DNA of 15,138 bases from Planctomycetota bacterium (GCA_013202635.1 JABMRO010000625.1:1-15138); one strand, 5' to 3'. Shown: positions 8,095-14,697, numbered from the stretch's first letter. Translations and numbers: made by a program. The notes: generated from the sequence alone by a model not told the origin.

Positions 8095-8196
8095 ACATTT
8101 TTTCATAATTATCCGCGTTCTTGCAGCTCGACCTGGATGCTGTGGTGCTCGGCAAAGAATGCTAAAAAGCATGAAAGCCTTTTGGAATATTTCCTC

Positions 8197-8224
8197 TTGA
8201 TAAGTTGTTCAAAAATAATATAAT
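8197..8224 (+). promoter_or_regulatory. Sigma70-type promoter of the DUF481 gene
   Basis: TTGATA (8197-8202) and TATAAT (8219-8224) are separated by 16 bases. This is the best consensus promoter in the window. It would start transcription near 8231, leaving a leader of about 37 bases that carries GAAAGGA as ribosome binding site before the ATG at 8268. Confidence 0.65.
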
Positions 8225-8267
8225 TTAACCCGGCTCGAGATGTGGAAATTACTGAAAGGATATTATT

Positions 8268-9296
8268 ATGCGCCGGCATATTTTAGGATTAGCACTTTGT
8301 CTTTTCTTCTGTGTTCAATCAATTCATGCGGACGAACTCATATTTACAAATGGAGACCGTCTCACAGGGAAAATTGACCACCTTCTGGAAGGCAAGTTGG
8401 TTTTCAAATCGGATGTTATCGGCGAAGTAACCATAGACGTATCCAGGATACGAACGTTCAGCACCGATGACCCTGTTGCAGTTCATCTCAAGGACGATAA
8501 CGTTCTGTTACAAAAGATAGTAAGCTCGAAACCCGGCAAGTTCGGCATCGAAGGGGCCGGTACGGTAAAGGCTCAGGATTTTGATCTTTCCGCCATATCT
8601 TCGATAAATCCCCCGCCGAAGTCTGACCCGAAGTGGACAGGCAATCTTTCAGCCGGGCTTACTTCTACTCACGGTAATACAAAAGCCGAATCTATAAGCG
8701 GCAGCGTTAATCTGAGCAAAAGAACTAAAAATGACCGTACTCAGGTTAACGCGGATTATGCGAAAAGCAAGCGGGAAGACCCGGACACAGGTGAAAAAGA
8801 CACTACAGAGGACTGGTGGCGGTCAAAGATGAAGTATGATTACTTCTTTTCAAAAAAGCTGTATGGATACGTGGACGGCCGATATGAAAAGGATGCTATT
8901 GCCGAGCTTGACCGAAGGATGATTGTTGGCGGCGGTGCCGGTTATCAATGGATTGAGTCGGAAGATCTGAATTTTTCGACCGAATTTGGTATGGCCTCTC
9001 TCTATGAGAAGTTTGATAACCAAACCGACAGCAATAGTGAAGTGTCGATCCAGGCAGGGTATAATTTCGACAAGACGTTAATGAAGAACGTAAAGTTTAT
9101 GCACGATCTGACATATTATCCGAGTACGGAAGAATTCTCTGATTATTTCCTAACATCAACCGCTGAGATTCGCGCCTATTTTACAAGCACAATGTTCACG
9201 ACTTTCAAGGTTATCTTTGATTATGACGCTACACCTGCTATTGGTTCTCATAAAACCGACACTAAGTACCTTTTCGGCGTAGGTTACAGCTTTTAA
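8268..9296 (+). CDS. DUF481 family outer-membrane beta-barrel protein
   Basis: The 342-residue product has a Sec signal peptide (about residues 1-21, likely cut after SIHA). A periplasmic part at about 22-115 starts ELIFTNGDRLTGKI and is typical of the region before DUF481 in related proteins. The DUF481 barrel runs from about residue 120 (KWTGNLSAGLTSTHGNTK) to the end. Its alternating aromatic strands and terminal Tyr-Ser-Phe fit the C-terminal signature used for outer-membrane insertion. DUF481 proteins are called putative salt-induced outer-membrane proteins (YdiY type), but the molecular role is not known. A strong promoter precedes it and the ribosome binding site is AAAGGA. It appears to be transcribed on its own. 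Confidence 0.88.
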   Translation: MRRHILGLALCLFFCVQSIHADELIFTNGDRLTGKIDHLLEGKLVFKSDVIGEVTIDVSRIRTFSTDDPVAVHLKDDNVLLQKIVSSKPGKFGIEGAGTVKAQDFDLSAISSINPPPKSDPKWTGNLSAGLTSTHGNTKAESISGSVNLSKRTKNDRTQVNADYAKSKREDPDTGEKDTTEDWWRSKMKYDYFFSKKLYGYVDGRYEKDAIAELDRRMIVGGGAGYQWIESEDLNFSTEFGMASLYEKFDNQTDSNSEVSIQAGYNFDKTLMKNVKFMHDLTYYPSTEEFSDYFLTSTAEIRAYFTSTMFTTFKVIFDYDATPAIGSHKTDTKYLFGVGYSF

Positions 9297-9352
9297 TCGA
9301 ATGATAATCAGGAAAGTAATATTGCAACACTTGTCAGGGAAATGGAAGCTTC

Positions 9353-9403
9353 CATCGCAGATGCGATGAGTTTATCAAGGCGATGGCCGGTGAATAAAAC
9401 CGG
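9353..9403 (+). other. Two small hairpins after the DUF481 gene, weak terminator candidates
   Basis: CATCGC-AGAT-GCGATG at 9353-9368 is a 6-bp stem with no T run. CCGGT/ACCGG at 9387-9403 is a 5-bp stem followed only eight bases later by TTTTTT at 9412-9417, which leads straight into the ribosome binding site of the next gene. Neither is a classical terminator, so read-through into the AsmA-like gene is possible. Confidence 0.3.
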
Positions 9404-9431
9404 AAATATTGTTTTTTAGGAGAATAGAACA

Positions 9432-10256
9432 ATGAAAAGTGTACGTAAAATCCTGCGCATTGTTTTGTTAGTGATTGCAGCTTTGGTTGTTTGCATTGTG
9501 GTTTTGATTCACTTTTTCGGCAACAACCTTTTGAAAACAGGAATTGAAACTGCAGCAAGTAAAACGTTAAGTGTCGGTGTTACTATCGACGATGTGGACT
9601 TTTCAATTTTAGGAGGAAAAGTCGGCTTCCAGGGCCTTGTAATTGATAATCCGCCAGGCTACAAGCATGATAGGCTGCTTGAAGTAGATGATGCTCGTAT
9701 TGCAGTTAGTACCGGCTCACTTTTGAAAGACACCGTCAATATAAAAGAGATAATGTTTGATGGTGTAAATGTTGTACTCGAACAAAAAGGAGTTACAAGC
9801 AACAATCTCCAGGATATTATCAAGGCATTACCAAAATCAGAGGCAGAATCTGAAGACGAAACAAAGAAAGGGGGTAAAAAGCTTCATATTGATAAATTGG
9901 AACTTACGAATGTGGTGGTCCAAGCTAAGCTTTTACCTGTTCCAGGGAAAAAAGATACCGTTACACTGAAACTGGATCCCATTGTGATGACCGACTTGGG
10001 AAGCGATGACAAGCTGGATGTGGCTAAATTAACCGGCAAAATTCTGTTGGCTATTGCCACGGGCGTGGCAAAACAGGGTGCAGGGCTTTTGCCTGAGAGT
10101 GTAACCGGCGCTATGAGCGCAACTTTAGGATTAACAGCGGAGTTGGGAAAAGCCGCTGCAGAAGGAGGTATAAAGCTTTTGGAAGAAGGCACCGACGCGG
10201 GCAAAGGACTTATAGAAGGCGTTAAGGGTTTGTTCAAACCCAAGAAACAGGATTAA
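9432..10256 (+). CDS. AsmA-like membrane-anchored protein
   Basis: The 274-residue protein has an uncleaved N-terminal membrane anchor at about residues 7-28. Next comes the region that opens AsmA-family proteins: ETAASKTLSVGVTIDDVDFS, then GLVIDNPPGY (about 75-84), then a stretch on the pattern 'VNIKEIMFDGVNV' and NNLQDIIKAL. AsmA relatives sit in the inner membrane with a periplasmic domain and are linked to lipid and outer-membrane homeostasis. This one is much shorter than AsmA itself (over 600 residues), but short forms are common in Planctomycetota as I recall. The last 70 residues are Gly/Ala-rich and amphipathic with a basic end (GLFKPKKQD). The ribosome binding site AGGAG is nine bases before the ATG. 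The exact role is unknown. Confidence 0.75.
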   Translation: MKSVRKILRIVLLVIAALVVCIVVLIHFFGNNLLKTGIETAASKTLSVGVTIDDVDFSILGGKVGFQGLVIDNPPGYKHDRLLEVDDARIAVSTGSLLKDTVNIKEIMFDGVNVVLEQKGVTSNNLQDIIKALPKSEAESEDETKKGGKKLHIDKLELTNVVVQAKLLPVPGKKDTVTLKLDPIVMTDLGSDDKLDVAKLTGKILLAIATGVAKQGAGLLPESVTGAMSATLGLTAELGKAAAEGGIKLLEEGTDAGKGLIEGVKGLFKPKKQD

Positions 10257-10271
10257 GTATGGCCGATTGTG

Positions 10272-10302
10272 CCTTTGGAATGTAAATACCTAAAGGTCTT
10301 TT
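10272..10302 (+). terminator. Probable intrinsic terminator after the AsmA-like gene
   Basis: CCTTTGG (10272-10278) pairs with CTAAAGG (10290-10296), seven pairs including one G-T, around an 11-base loop and followed by TCTTTT. It lies 16 bases after the stop codon. The AT-rich stem makes it weaker than the other terminators in the window. Confidence 0.45.
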
Positions 10303-10413
10303 AAGAGAATATACGCCGGTGACTTTTCAATATCGCCGACGAATGCGCTCAGGTGATTTGAAAGCTTAATCCGGTTCGCTTGTTTTTCCTACAGGTAGTG
10401 ATAAAGGTAGTTT

Positions 10414-11190
10414 ATGAAGCTTGATTATTTGAAAGAAAAAAATGAATTAGTGTTAGTCTTTCTATTTGGGCTTTCTGTGTTTTTTGCAGTTTTGATCATG
10501 GTTAAGATAACCGGTTTTTTTACGGCCTCAGCCAGAGCGGAAAACTTACTAAAGATTGCAGTTGCACAAAATATTGCGGATGCCAACGATACTGACAAGT
10601 ATTTTACCAGGTACAAAGTGCTTGCTGACGCCCTGAAGAAAAACAATTTGTTTGCGCCGCCTCCGCCTAAGCAGCATCCAGTAAAAGAAGTGCTTGGTAT
10701 ATTGGGTGACGAGGTGCTGATAAAAGACAAGTGGTACAAGATCGGTAATAAGGTCGGAGACGCAAAAATTACCGCTATGGGGCCAACTGAAGTCAAGATT
10801 GAGTGGGAAGGCAGTGAAAAAGTGTTTACACCAATGGGTGGTTCTAATTCTGAGGGCCCGGGGCAACGGTTCGGCAGCCCTCGTATGAGAAGAACAGCAG
10901 GAAGGAAGGCAATTAGAACAGGAGAGGCCGTGATGGTTGTGGTTGGACCTGAAGGTAGTGGCTCTGGAAGCAGAGGGCCATCCGGAAATCTATCAGAGAA
11001 AGAAAGAGCTAAATTACAACGAAAAGCGGAACAAAAACTACAAGCTGAAAAGGAGAAATCCAGGAAGCAGTTGAAACGCGATACAGAAAAGGTACAAGCA
11101 AAGAAAAAGAAAGATACGGCGCTGAAGAAAAAAAGATACGGTGACAGCAAATCTAAGAAGGAAACTGCTCCAAGAAAAGTAAAGAAATAA
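10414..11190 (+). CDS. GspC/PilP-like periplasmic protein with a long lysine-rich C-terminal tail
   Basis: The 258-residue protein has one N-terminal membrane segment at about residues 11-30, then a linker. A compact domain at about 78-141 begins NNLFAPPPP, continues VLGILGDEVLIKDKWYKIG and NKVGDAKITAMGPTEVKIEW, and ends KVFTPM. This order (Leu-Phe-Pro, 'GILGD', 'WYKIG.KVGDAKI') resembles the homology region of type II secretion GspC and the PilP core, which contact the secretin in the periplasm. A Gly/Ser linker (about 179-191) follows. Residues 194-258 are almost all Lys, Arg, Glu and Gln, strongly basic and probably helical; this tail is not part of GspC. It lies about 7.7 kb from the gspE/gspF pair. 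The ribosome binding site is AAAGG. Membership of the GspC family is my reading of the motif pattern. Confidence 0.65.
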   Translation: MKLDYLKEKNELVLVFLFGLSVFFAVLIMVKITGFFTASARAENLLKIAVAQNIADANDTDKYFTRYKVLADALKKNNLFAPPPPKQHPVKEVLGILGDEVLIKDKWYKIGNKVGDAKITAMGPTEVKIEWEGSEKVFTPMGGSNSEGPGQRFGSPRMRRTAGRKAIRTGEAVMVVVGPEGSGSGSRGPSGNLSEKERAKLQRKAEQKLQAEKEKSRKQLKRDTEKVQAKKKKDTALKKKRYGDSKSKKETAPRKVKK

Positions 11191-11254
11191 TCAAGTTCAT
11201 TCCTGAAGAAAGAATATATATGCGACTTAAGCTTAAATCATAGGGAAATCTCAG

Positions 11255-11283
11255 TTGACATTTCAAAATCCGGCAGGCACAAT
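11255..11283 (+). promoter_or_regulatory. Candidate promoter of the SYLF lipoprotein gene
   Basis: A perfect -35 TTGACA (11255-11260) is followed after 17 bases by CACAAT (11278-11283, 4 of 6 matches). It would start transcription near 11290, only a few bases before the terminator hairpin listed next, which is unusual. Confidence 0.5.
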
Positions 11284-11295
11284 GTGAATGTGCTG

Positions 11296-11324
11296 AAAAT
11301 CGGGCGACTGTTGCCCGGTTTTTT
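11296..11324 (+). terminator. Strong intrinsic terminator between the GspC-like and SYLF genes
   Basis: AAAATCGGGC (11296-11305) pairs with GCCCGGTTTT (11313-11322), including one G-T pair, around loop GACTGTT, with a run of six T from 11319 to 11324. It lies about 105 bases after the GspC-like stop codon and 29 bases before the start of the lipoprotein gene. Confidence 0.75.
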
Positions 11325-11352
11325 AAAACTGTTGAGTATAAGGAGAAGAAAA

Positions 11353-11925
11353 ATGCAGAACGGACTACCAAAGATAATTGTGAGTTTGGCAATCATTGTA
11401 ATAATAGCAGGTTGTGGACCTCGGGGGAATATGACGATTGCTGAAAAGTGGCAGGTCGTAATGGACATGGAAAAGGAAACCCTTGAAAGATTGTACAGAG
11501 AAGCCCCTGAGACTAAAAGGAAGATTGCTAAGGCCGCCGGCTACGGCACCTTCAGCAATGCAAACATCAATCTGATTCTCGTGAGTGCCGGAGGCGGTTA
11601 TGGCGTGGTTGTCGATAATGCAACGGGCAAACGTACTTATATGAAGATGGCATTAGGCGGTGTCGGCCTTGGTTTGGGCGCAAAGGACTATCGTGTCGTT
11701 ATGGTCTTCAAGGACAAGGCCACGCTCAATAAGTTTTTGGAGAGCGGCTGGGATTTTGGCGCTCACGCAGACGCTGCGGCTAAAGCCGGTAAATCAGGAG
11801 GTGAGCTGAGCGGAGAAGGAGATATTATCTCCGGAATCGAAGTATTTTCGATGACAGAGTCCGGTCTGGCTTTGCAGGCGACTGTGGCTGGTACCAAATA
11901 CTGGAAAGATGATAAACTAAACTGA
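11353..11925 (+). CDS. SYLF/Ysc84-like lipoprotein
   Basis: From the start chosen here the product has 190 residues with a lipoprotein signal peptide. The hydrophobic stretch IIVSLAIIVIIAGC ends in the lipobox I-A-G-C with Cys21 as the lipidated residue. The mature part follows the SYLF (Ysc84) pattern. An 'AAGYGTFSNANINL' segment leads to the Gly-rich SAGGGYGVVVDNATGKRTY, then GGVGLGLGAKDYRVVMVF, ATLNKFLESGWDFGAHA and finally IEVFSMTESGLALQATV. In characterised relatives this domain binds lipids, and in eukaryotes also actin. The frame is open upstream to 11284, but that extension runs through the terminator hairpin and lacks a signal peptide. The ATG at 11353 has AGGAG at a good distance. 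The domain call rests on motif order and could be confirmed by a profile search. Confidence 0.75.
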   Translation: MQNGLPKIIVSLAIIVIIAGCGPRGNMTIAEKWQVVMDMEKETLERLYREAPETKRKIAKAAGYGTFSNANINLILVSAGGGYGVVVDNATGKRTYMKMALGGVGLGLGAKDYRVVMVFKDKATLNKFLESGWDFGAHADAAAKAGKSGGELSGEGDIISGIEVFSMTESGLALQATVAGTKYWKDDKLN

Positions 11926-11980
11926 CAGTTGTTGTTCATTCTGACAACTACTCAGAGGCCATTTCACCGACGAACTCGTA

Positions 11981-12006
11981 TTGAGGAAGTCATTGGCTAT
12001 CCTCAA
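11981..12006. other. Perfect 7-bp inverted repeat in the spacer before the serine hydrolase
   Basis: TTGAGGA (11981-11987) and TCCTCAA (12000-12006) frame a 12-base loop. No T run follows. A weaker AGTTGT/ACAACT stem lies at 11927-11949, right after the lipoprotein stop. Either could serve as an RNA 3' end or a protein-binding site; nothing more is visible. Confidence 0.3.
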
Positions 12007-12130
12007 GGAAGAGTCTGTGTGGATAGTGATCTGATCGTGTATGCCTGGAGGAGTGCCTGACTGATCCTCTATATAGAAAATAGGACATAATAGTTTACTA
12101 AAAAAGTTAACATACGATAGGAGCTTTCCC

Positions 12131-13357
12131 ATGAAAATCACCCGTAAGACACGAATTGTCATAGTACTTTCTCTGGTTCTCTCTTACCTTAGCTTCGCCA
12201 GGGAACTGCCCATTACTTCTCCGGAAGATGTCAGGATGTCCTCAGAGAAACTGTCCCGGACAAAATCTTCCGTGCAAGCTCTTATAGACAATGAAAAAAT
12301 AGCAGGGGCAAGTATTATCGTGGCCCGAAAAGGAAAAATCGTTCTGTTCGAAACCTTCGGCATGATGGACCAAAAAGCAAAGAAACCCATGCAGCCCGAT
12401 ACGATCTTTCGTATTTACTCTATGAGCAAACCCATAACGAGTGTAGCTGCAATGATGCTGTATGAGCAGGGCAAGCTAAAGTTAGACGATCCAATATCAA
12501 AGCATATTCCGGAATTCAAAGGACTGAAAGTATATTCCGAATCCGGTAAACACGATGATCAAGTGCATCAGATGAGCATTCGTGATTTATTACGGCACAC
12601 ATCAGGCCTCACTTATGGTTACTTTGGAAATACTGCTGTTGACAAAATGTACATGGCCAGAAGCGTCCTTAAACGAAAGAGTTCCCTTCAAGATATGATA
12701 AACAAACTGAGTGAAATTCCCCTCCTCCATCAACCGGCTACAAAGTGGCATTACAGTGTATCGACCGATGTGCTCGGCTATCTGGTCCAAAAAATATCAG
12801 GACAACCACTGGATGAGTTCTTCCGGCAAAAAATATTCGAGCCACTGGATATGAAAGACACTGCTTTTTACGTGCCAAACGAGAAAGTAAATCGCTTCGC
12901 CGCCTGTTATGGCCCAAAACAGAATGGAGGCTTGAAAATTGTCGATGAGCCTACCGAGAGTAGATATCTTATTCGAGCCAATTTGTTTTCAGGTGGGGGA
13001 GGTTTGGTTTCCACGGCACGGGATTATCTGCGATTCTCCCAAATGCTGCTTAATAAAGGGCAACTGGATGGCAGGCGATTGTTGCGTTCTGAAACAGTAG
13101 AAATGATGACCTCAAACCAGCTTCCTGATTCCGTTAAAAGAGGTGAGGGTGAAGGATTTGGATTGGGTTTTTCCGTGCGGCTAAGGGACGGCAGATTCCC
13201 ACAAGGAGAATACGGCTGGGGAGGAGCTGCAAGTACACACTTTTGGATATCACCAAAAAACGAATTAATCGTAATTGCCTTGTCCCAATACATACCCTTT
13301 TCATCCCAACTGCAAAATGCAGTAAAATCAATTATCTACGATTCGATTCTCAATTAA
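12131..13357 (+). CDS. Exported serine hydrolase, class C beta-lactamase/EstB-like (peptidase family S12)
   Basis: The 408-residue protein has a signal peptide over about residues 1-24 (ending LSYLSFARE), so it should act in the periplasm or on the surface. The nucleophile motif SxxK is S97-M-S-K100 in FRIYSMSKPITS. The second motif is Y208-S-V in WHYSVSTDVLG, where beta-lactamases have Tyr-Ala-Asn; this variant is common in EstB-type esterases and related 'serine hydrolase' proteins. The third is GWGGAASTHFW (about 362-372), matching the esterase-type WGGAAGT pattern rather than the KTG of true beta-lactamases. RDLLRHTSGLTYG (151-163) is also typical. It is more likely an esterase or peptidoglycan/peptide-processing enzyme than an antibiotic-resistance enzyme; the substrate is unknown. 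The ribosome binding site AGGAG is seven bases before the ATG. No clear promoter was seen. Confidence 0.9.
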   Translation: MKITRKTRIVIVLSLVLSYLSFARELPITSPEDVRMSSEKLSRTKSSVQALIDNEKIAGASIIVARKGKIVLFETFGMMDQKAKKPMQPDTIFRIYSMSKPITSVAAMMLYEQGKLKLDDPISKHIPEFKGLKVYSESGKHDDQVHQMSIRDLLRHTSGLTYGYFGNTAVDKMYMARSVLKRKSSLQDMINKLSEIPLLHQPATKWHYSVSTDVLGYLVQKISGQPLDEFFRQKIFEPLDMKDTAFYVPNEKVNRFAACYGPKQNGGLKIVDEPTESRYLIRANLFSGGGGLVSTARDYLRFSQMLLNKGQLDGRRLLRSETVEMMTSNQLPDSVKRGEGEGFGLGFSVRLRDGRFPQGEYGWGGAASTHFWISPKNELIVIALSQYIPFSSQLQNAVKSIIYDSILN

Positions 13358-13471
13358 AGATTGCTTTCCAGCAGTCCTTAAAATTAGTAAGTATTTGAAT
13401 ACATTTCATGTGACCCCGCTTACAAAAAGAAGAGGGACAACAATTAGCAGTTACACTGCATTCTTGTTCTT

Positions 13472-13498
13472 AATCGGACAGGATAACCTGTGCCGATT
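13472..13498 (+). other. 11-bp hairpin with one bulged G
   Basis: AATCGG-ACAGG (13472-13482) pairs with CCTGT (13487-13491) and CCGATT (13493-13498), leaving G13492 bulged, around the tetraloop ATAA. There is no adjacent T run, so it is not a standard terminator for the upstream hydrolase gene. Confidence 0.55.
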
Positions 13499-13540
13499 TA
13501 GCTGATGATTAATGTTCAAAACTTCTACTTTTTTTGAATC

Positions 13541-13579
13541 TTTGCGAATGGATTCTCATTTCTGAGAATCCATTGCAAA
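13541..13579. other. 17-bp hairpin with one bulged G
   Basis: TTTGC (13541-13545), bulged G13546 and AATGGATTCTCA (13547-13558) pair with TGAGAATCCATT (13563-13574) and GCAAA (13575-13579) around the loop TTTC. The inner 12 bp are perfect. This is the longest stem in the window. No T run follows on either strand, so termination is unlikely. It could be a structured RNA, a 3'-end stabiliser or the remnant of a small palindromic element. Confidence 0.6.
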
Positions 13580-13628
13580 TTGACCTGTGTATTGGCATAC
13601 CTGTAACCGGAAAGCATCTTTTTTTTTC

Positions 13629-13659
13629 AACTCCTTATAACGTTGTTAAACAAGGAGTT
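13629..13659 (+). other. 8-bp hairpin covering a Shine-Dalgarno-like sequence
   Basis: AACTCCTT (13629-13636) pairs with AAGGAGTT (13652-13659), with a nested TAAC/GTTA pair inside the loop. The 3' arm holds AAGGAG just before an ATG at 13660 that opens a six-codon frame (MFIQHL, stop). The spacing of two bases is short for initiation, so the mini-frame is only a possibility. Confidence 0.4.
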
Positions 13660-13728
13660 ATGTTTATTCAGCACCTTTAGAGGGCACTGTTTCTCCATAT
13701 TTGGAACACAGATTGCAGACAAAGGTAA

Positions 13729-13756
13729 TGAACAGTATTTTTTATTTCGCTATAGT
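13729..13756 (+). promoter_or_regulatory. Candidate promoter of the Rrf2 regulator gene
   Basis: TGAACA (13729-13734) and TATAGT (13751-13756) are 16 bases apart, with 4 of 6 and 5 of 6 consensus matches. Transcription would start near 13763, giving a leader of about 25 bases with GGAG eight bases before the ATG at 13788. Rrf2 regulators often repress their own gene, so this is where an operator would be expected; I see no clear palindrome over it. Confidence 0.45.
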
Positions 13757-13787
13757 TCTGATCACGGATGATTTCGGAGTCAAATAA

Positions 13788-14303
13788 ATGAAAGTTAAAA
13801 AATCTTCAGCTTATGCCTTGCACGCATTAATGTATATGGTCAGGCACAGCACACAGTTGCCCGCAACAACGGCCACTATCGCCAAAGCTGAGGGGATACC
13901 TTCCGAATATCTTTCCAAGATATTTCAGCAGCTTGTCAAAGCGAACTTTGTCAAGGCACTTATAGGCAGGAAAAAGGGATATATTTTTGCCAGGCCGCCG
14001 GAGGAAATCAGCTTACTCGAACTTTTTGAAGCCATTGAAGGCGGCCGATTATTCGACGATTGCTTGTTAAAACATTGCGAATGTGGCGGAACGACAGAGA
14101 ATTGCTGTATTTTTTCAATCTGGTATAATGCTACAAGACAAATCAATAACCTCCTTAAGGAAATGTCAGTAGCAACAGCCGCATGGAGCCATCCCCAGCA
14201 TCGCTTTTTAAGTCTGCCTATATCACTGGCCAATCCAAAGGATAAGCGTAAAACGAAGCTGATTAATTTTGAAACGGCAACTTCAAACGACAAACCACAA
14301 TAA
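13788..14303 (+). CDS. Rrf2-family transcriptional regulator with IscR-like cysteine cluster
   Basis: The 171-residue protein has the N-terminal winged helix-turn-helix of the Rrf2 family: SSAYALHALMYMVRHS, then TTATIAKAEGIPSEYLSKIF (27-46, the DNA-reading part) and ALIGRKKGYIFARPPEEISL, which includes the wing. In IscR and NsrR the following loop binds an iron-sulfur cluster through three cysteines. Here it contains Cys92, Cys97, Cys99, Cys106 and Cys107 (CX4CXCX6CC), more than needed and with altered spacing. It therefore probably senses iron-sulfur status, redox or nitric oxide, but the cluster type is unknown. No iron-sulfur assembly gene is adjacent, so its targets cannot be read from context. 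The C-terminal 35 residues are polar and probably flexible. Confidence 0.9.
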   Translation: MKVKKSSAYALHALMYMVRHSTQLPATTATIAKAEGIPSEYLSKIFQQLVKANFVKALIGRKKGYIFARPPEEISLLELFEAIEGGRLFDDCLLKHCECGGTTENCCIFSIWYNATRQINNLLKEMSVATAAWSHPQHRFLSLPISLANPKDKRKTKLINFETATSNDKPQ

Positions 14304-14415
14304 TCCTCTGTCTGTCTATAGTGCATAGCTAAAGGTATCAGGCAAGTAAACATACTTTATAAACGCTCTTAGATTATTCTCTTGATATTCCTTTAAATTG
14401 GTGTAATTTTCATTT

Positions 14416-14676
14416 ATGGCCAGCCGCTTTAAGAGAACGATAAATATTATTACTTTGTTTGTCATAATCGGTTTTGCAGTATCAGTTTATGTACTTAGCC
14501 GTCTTCATGATGCCAAATCCGCGAAAAAAGAAGAAATTATATATCTGCCGAAATTCTCGCCGGAATTTTTGAAAGATTTGGCGAGAGAAGAGTATACATT
14601 AGTCGAGATAGAGCCAAACGACCCCCGCATATCCAAAGAGTGGATAAAAGAACATATAAGCCAGCAAGAGTATTGA
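14416..14676 (+). CDS. Small single-pass membrane protein of unknown function
   Basis: The 86-residue protein has a basic start (MASRFKRT), a membrane segment at about residues 8-28 (INIITLFVIIGFAVSVYVL) and a charged tail of about 55 residues with IEPNDPRISKEWIKEHI. By the positive-inside rule the tail is outside the cytoplasm. I do not recognise a family. No ribosome binding site precedes the ATG. TTGATA (14382-14387) and a poor -10 TAATTT (14404-14409) would place a transcript start at or near the ATG, so a leaderless message is possible. It follows the Rrf2 gene by 112 bases in the same direction and could share its transcript. Coding status is supported mainly by the clean membrane-protein layout. 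Confidence 0.6.
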   Translation: MASRFKRTINIITLFVIIGFAVSVYVLSRLHDAKSAKKEEIIYLPKFSPEFLKDLAREEYTLVEIEPNDPRISKEWIKEHISQQEY

Positions 14677-14682
14677 AATTGG

Positions 14683-14697
14683 CACCCTTATAGGGTG
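14683..14697. other. Short palindrome after the small membrane protein gene
   Basis: CACCCT and AGGGTG form a perfect 6-bp stem around TAT, seven bases after the stop codon. No T run follows, so it could be a weak transcript end or an RNA 3'-end protection hairpin. Confidence 0.35.

Larger units (their letters stand above)
13358..13787. other. Intergenic region with four consecutive hairpins before the Rrf2 regulator
   Basis: This 430-base spacer has no credible protein gene. It contains hairpins at 13447-13459 (GCAGT-TAC-ACTGC), 13472-13498, 13541-13579 and 13629-13659, plus T runs at 13529-13535 and around 13619-13627. The right 60 bases hold a candidate promoter and the ribosome binding site of the Rrf2 gene. 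No known riboswitch core was recognised. Confidence 0.6.

Noticed and set aside
10425..11150. A 241-codon frame on the reverse strand
   Set aside because: It lies entirely opposite the GspC-like gene. Its Phe/Ser-rich sequence is simply the complement of the Lys/Glu-rich coding strand.
11284..11352. The upstream extension of the SYLF lipoprotein frame
   Set aside because: It passes through a strong terminator hairpin and puts 23 residues before the lipoprotein signal. The ATG at 11353 has a good ribosome binding site.
12131..13357. Antibiotic-resistance beta-lactamase
   Set aside because: The second and third active-site motifs are of the esterase type (YSV and WGGAAST) rather than YxN and KTG. 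Resistance cannot be claimed.
13447..13659. CRISPR array or tandem repeat
   Set aside because: The hairpins differ in sequence and length and there are no regularly spaced identical repeats.
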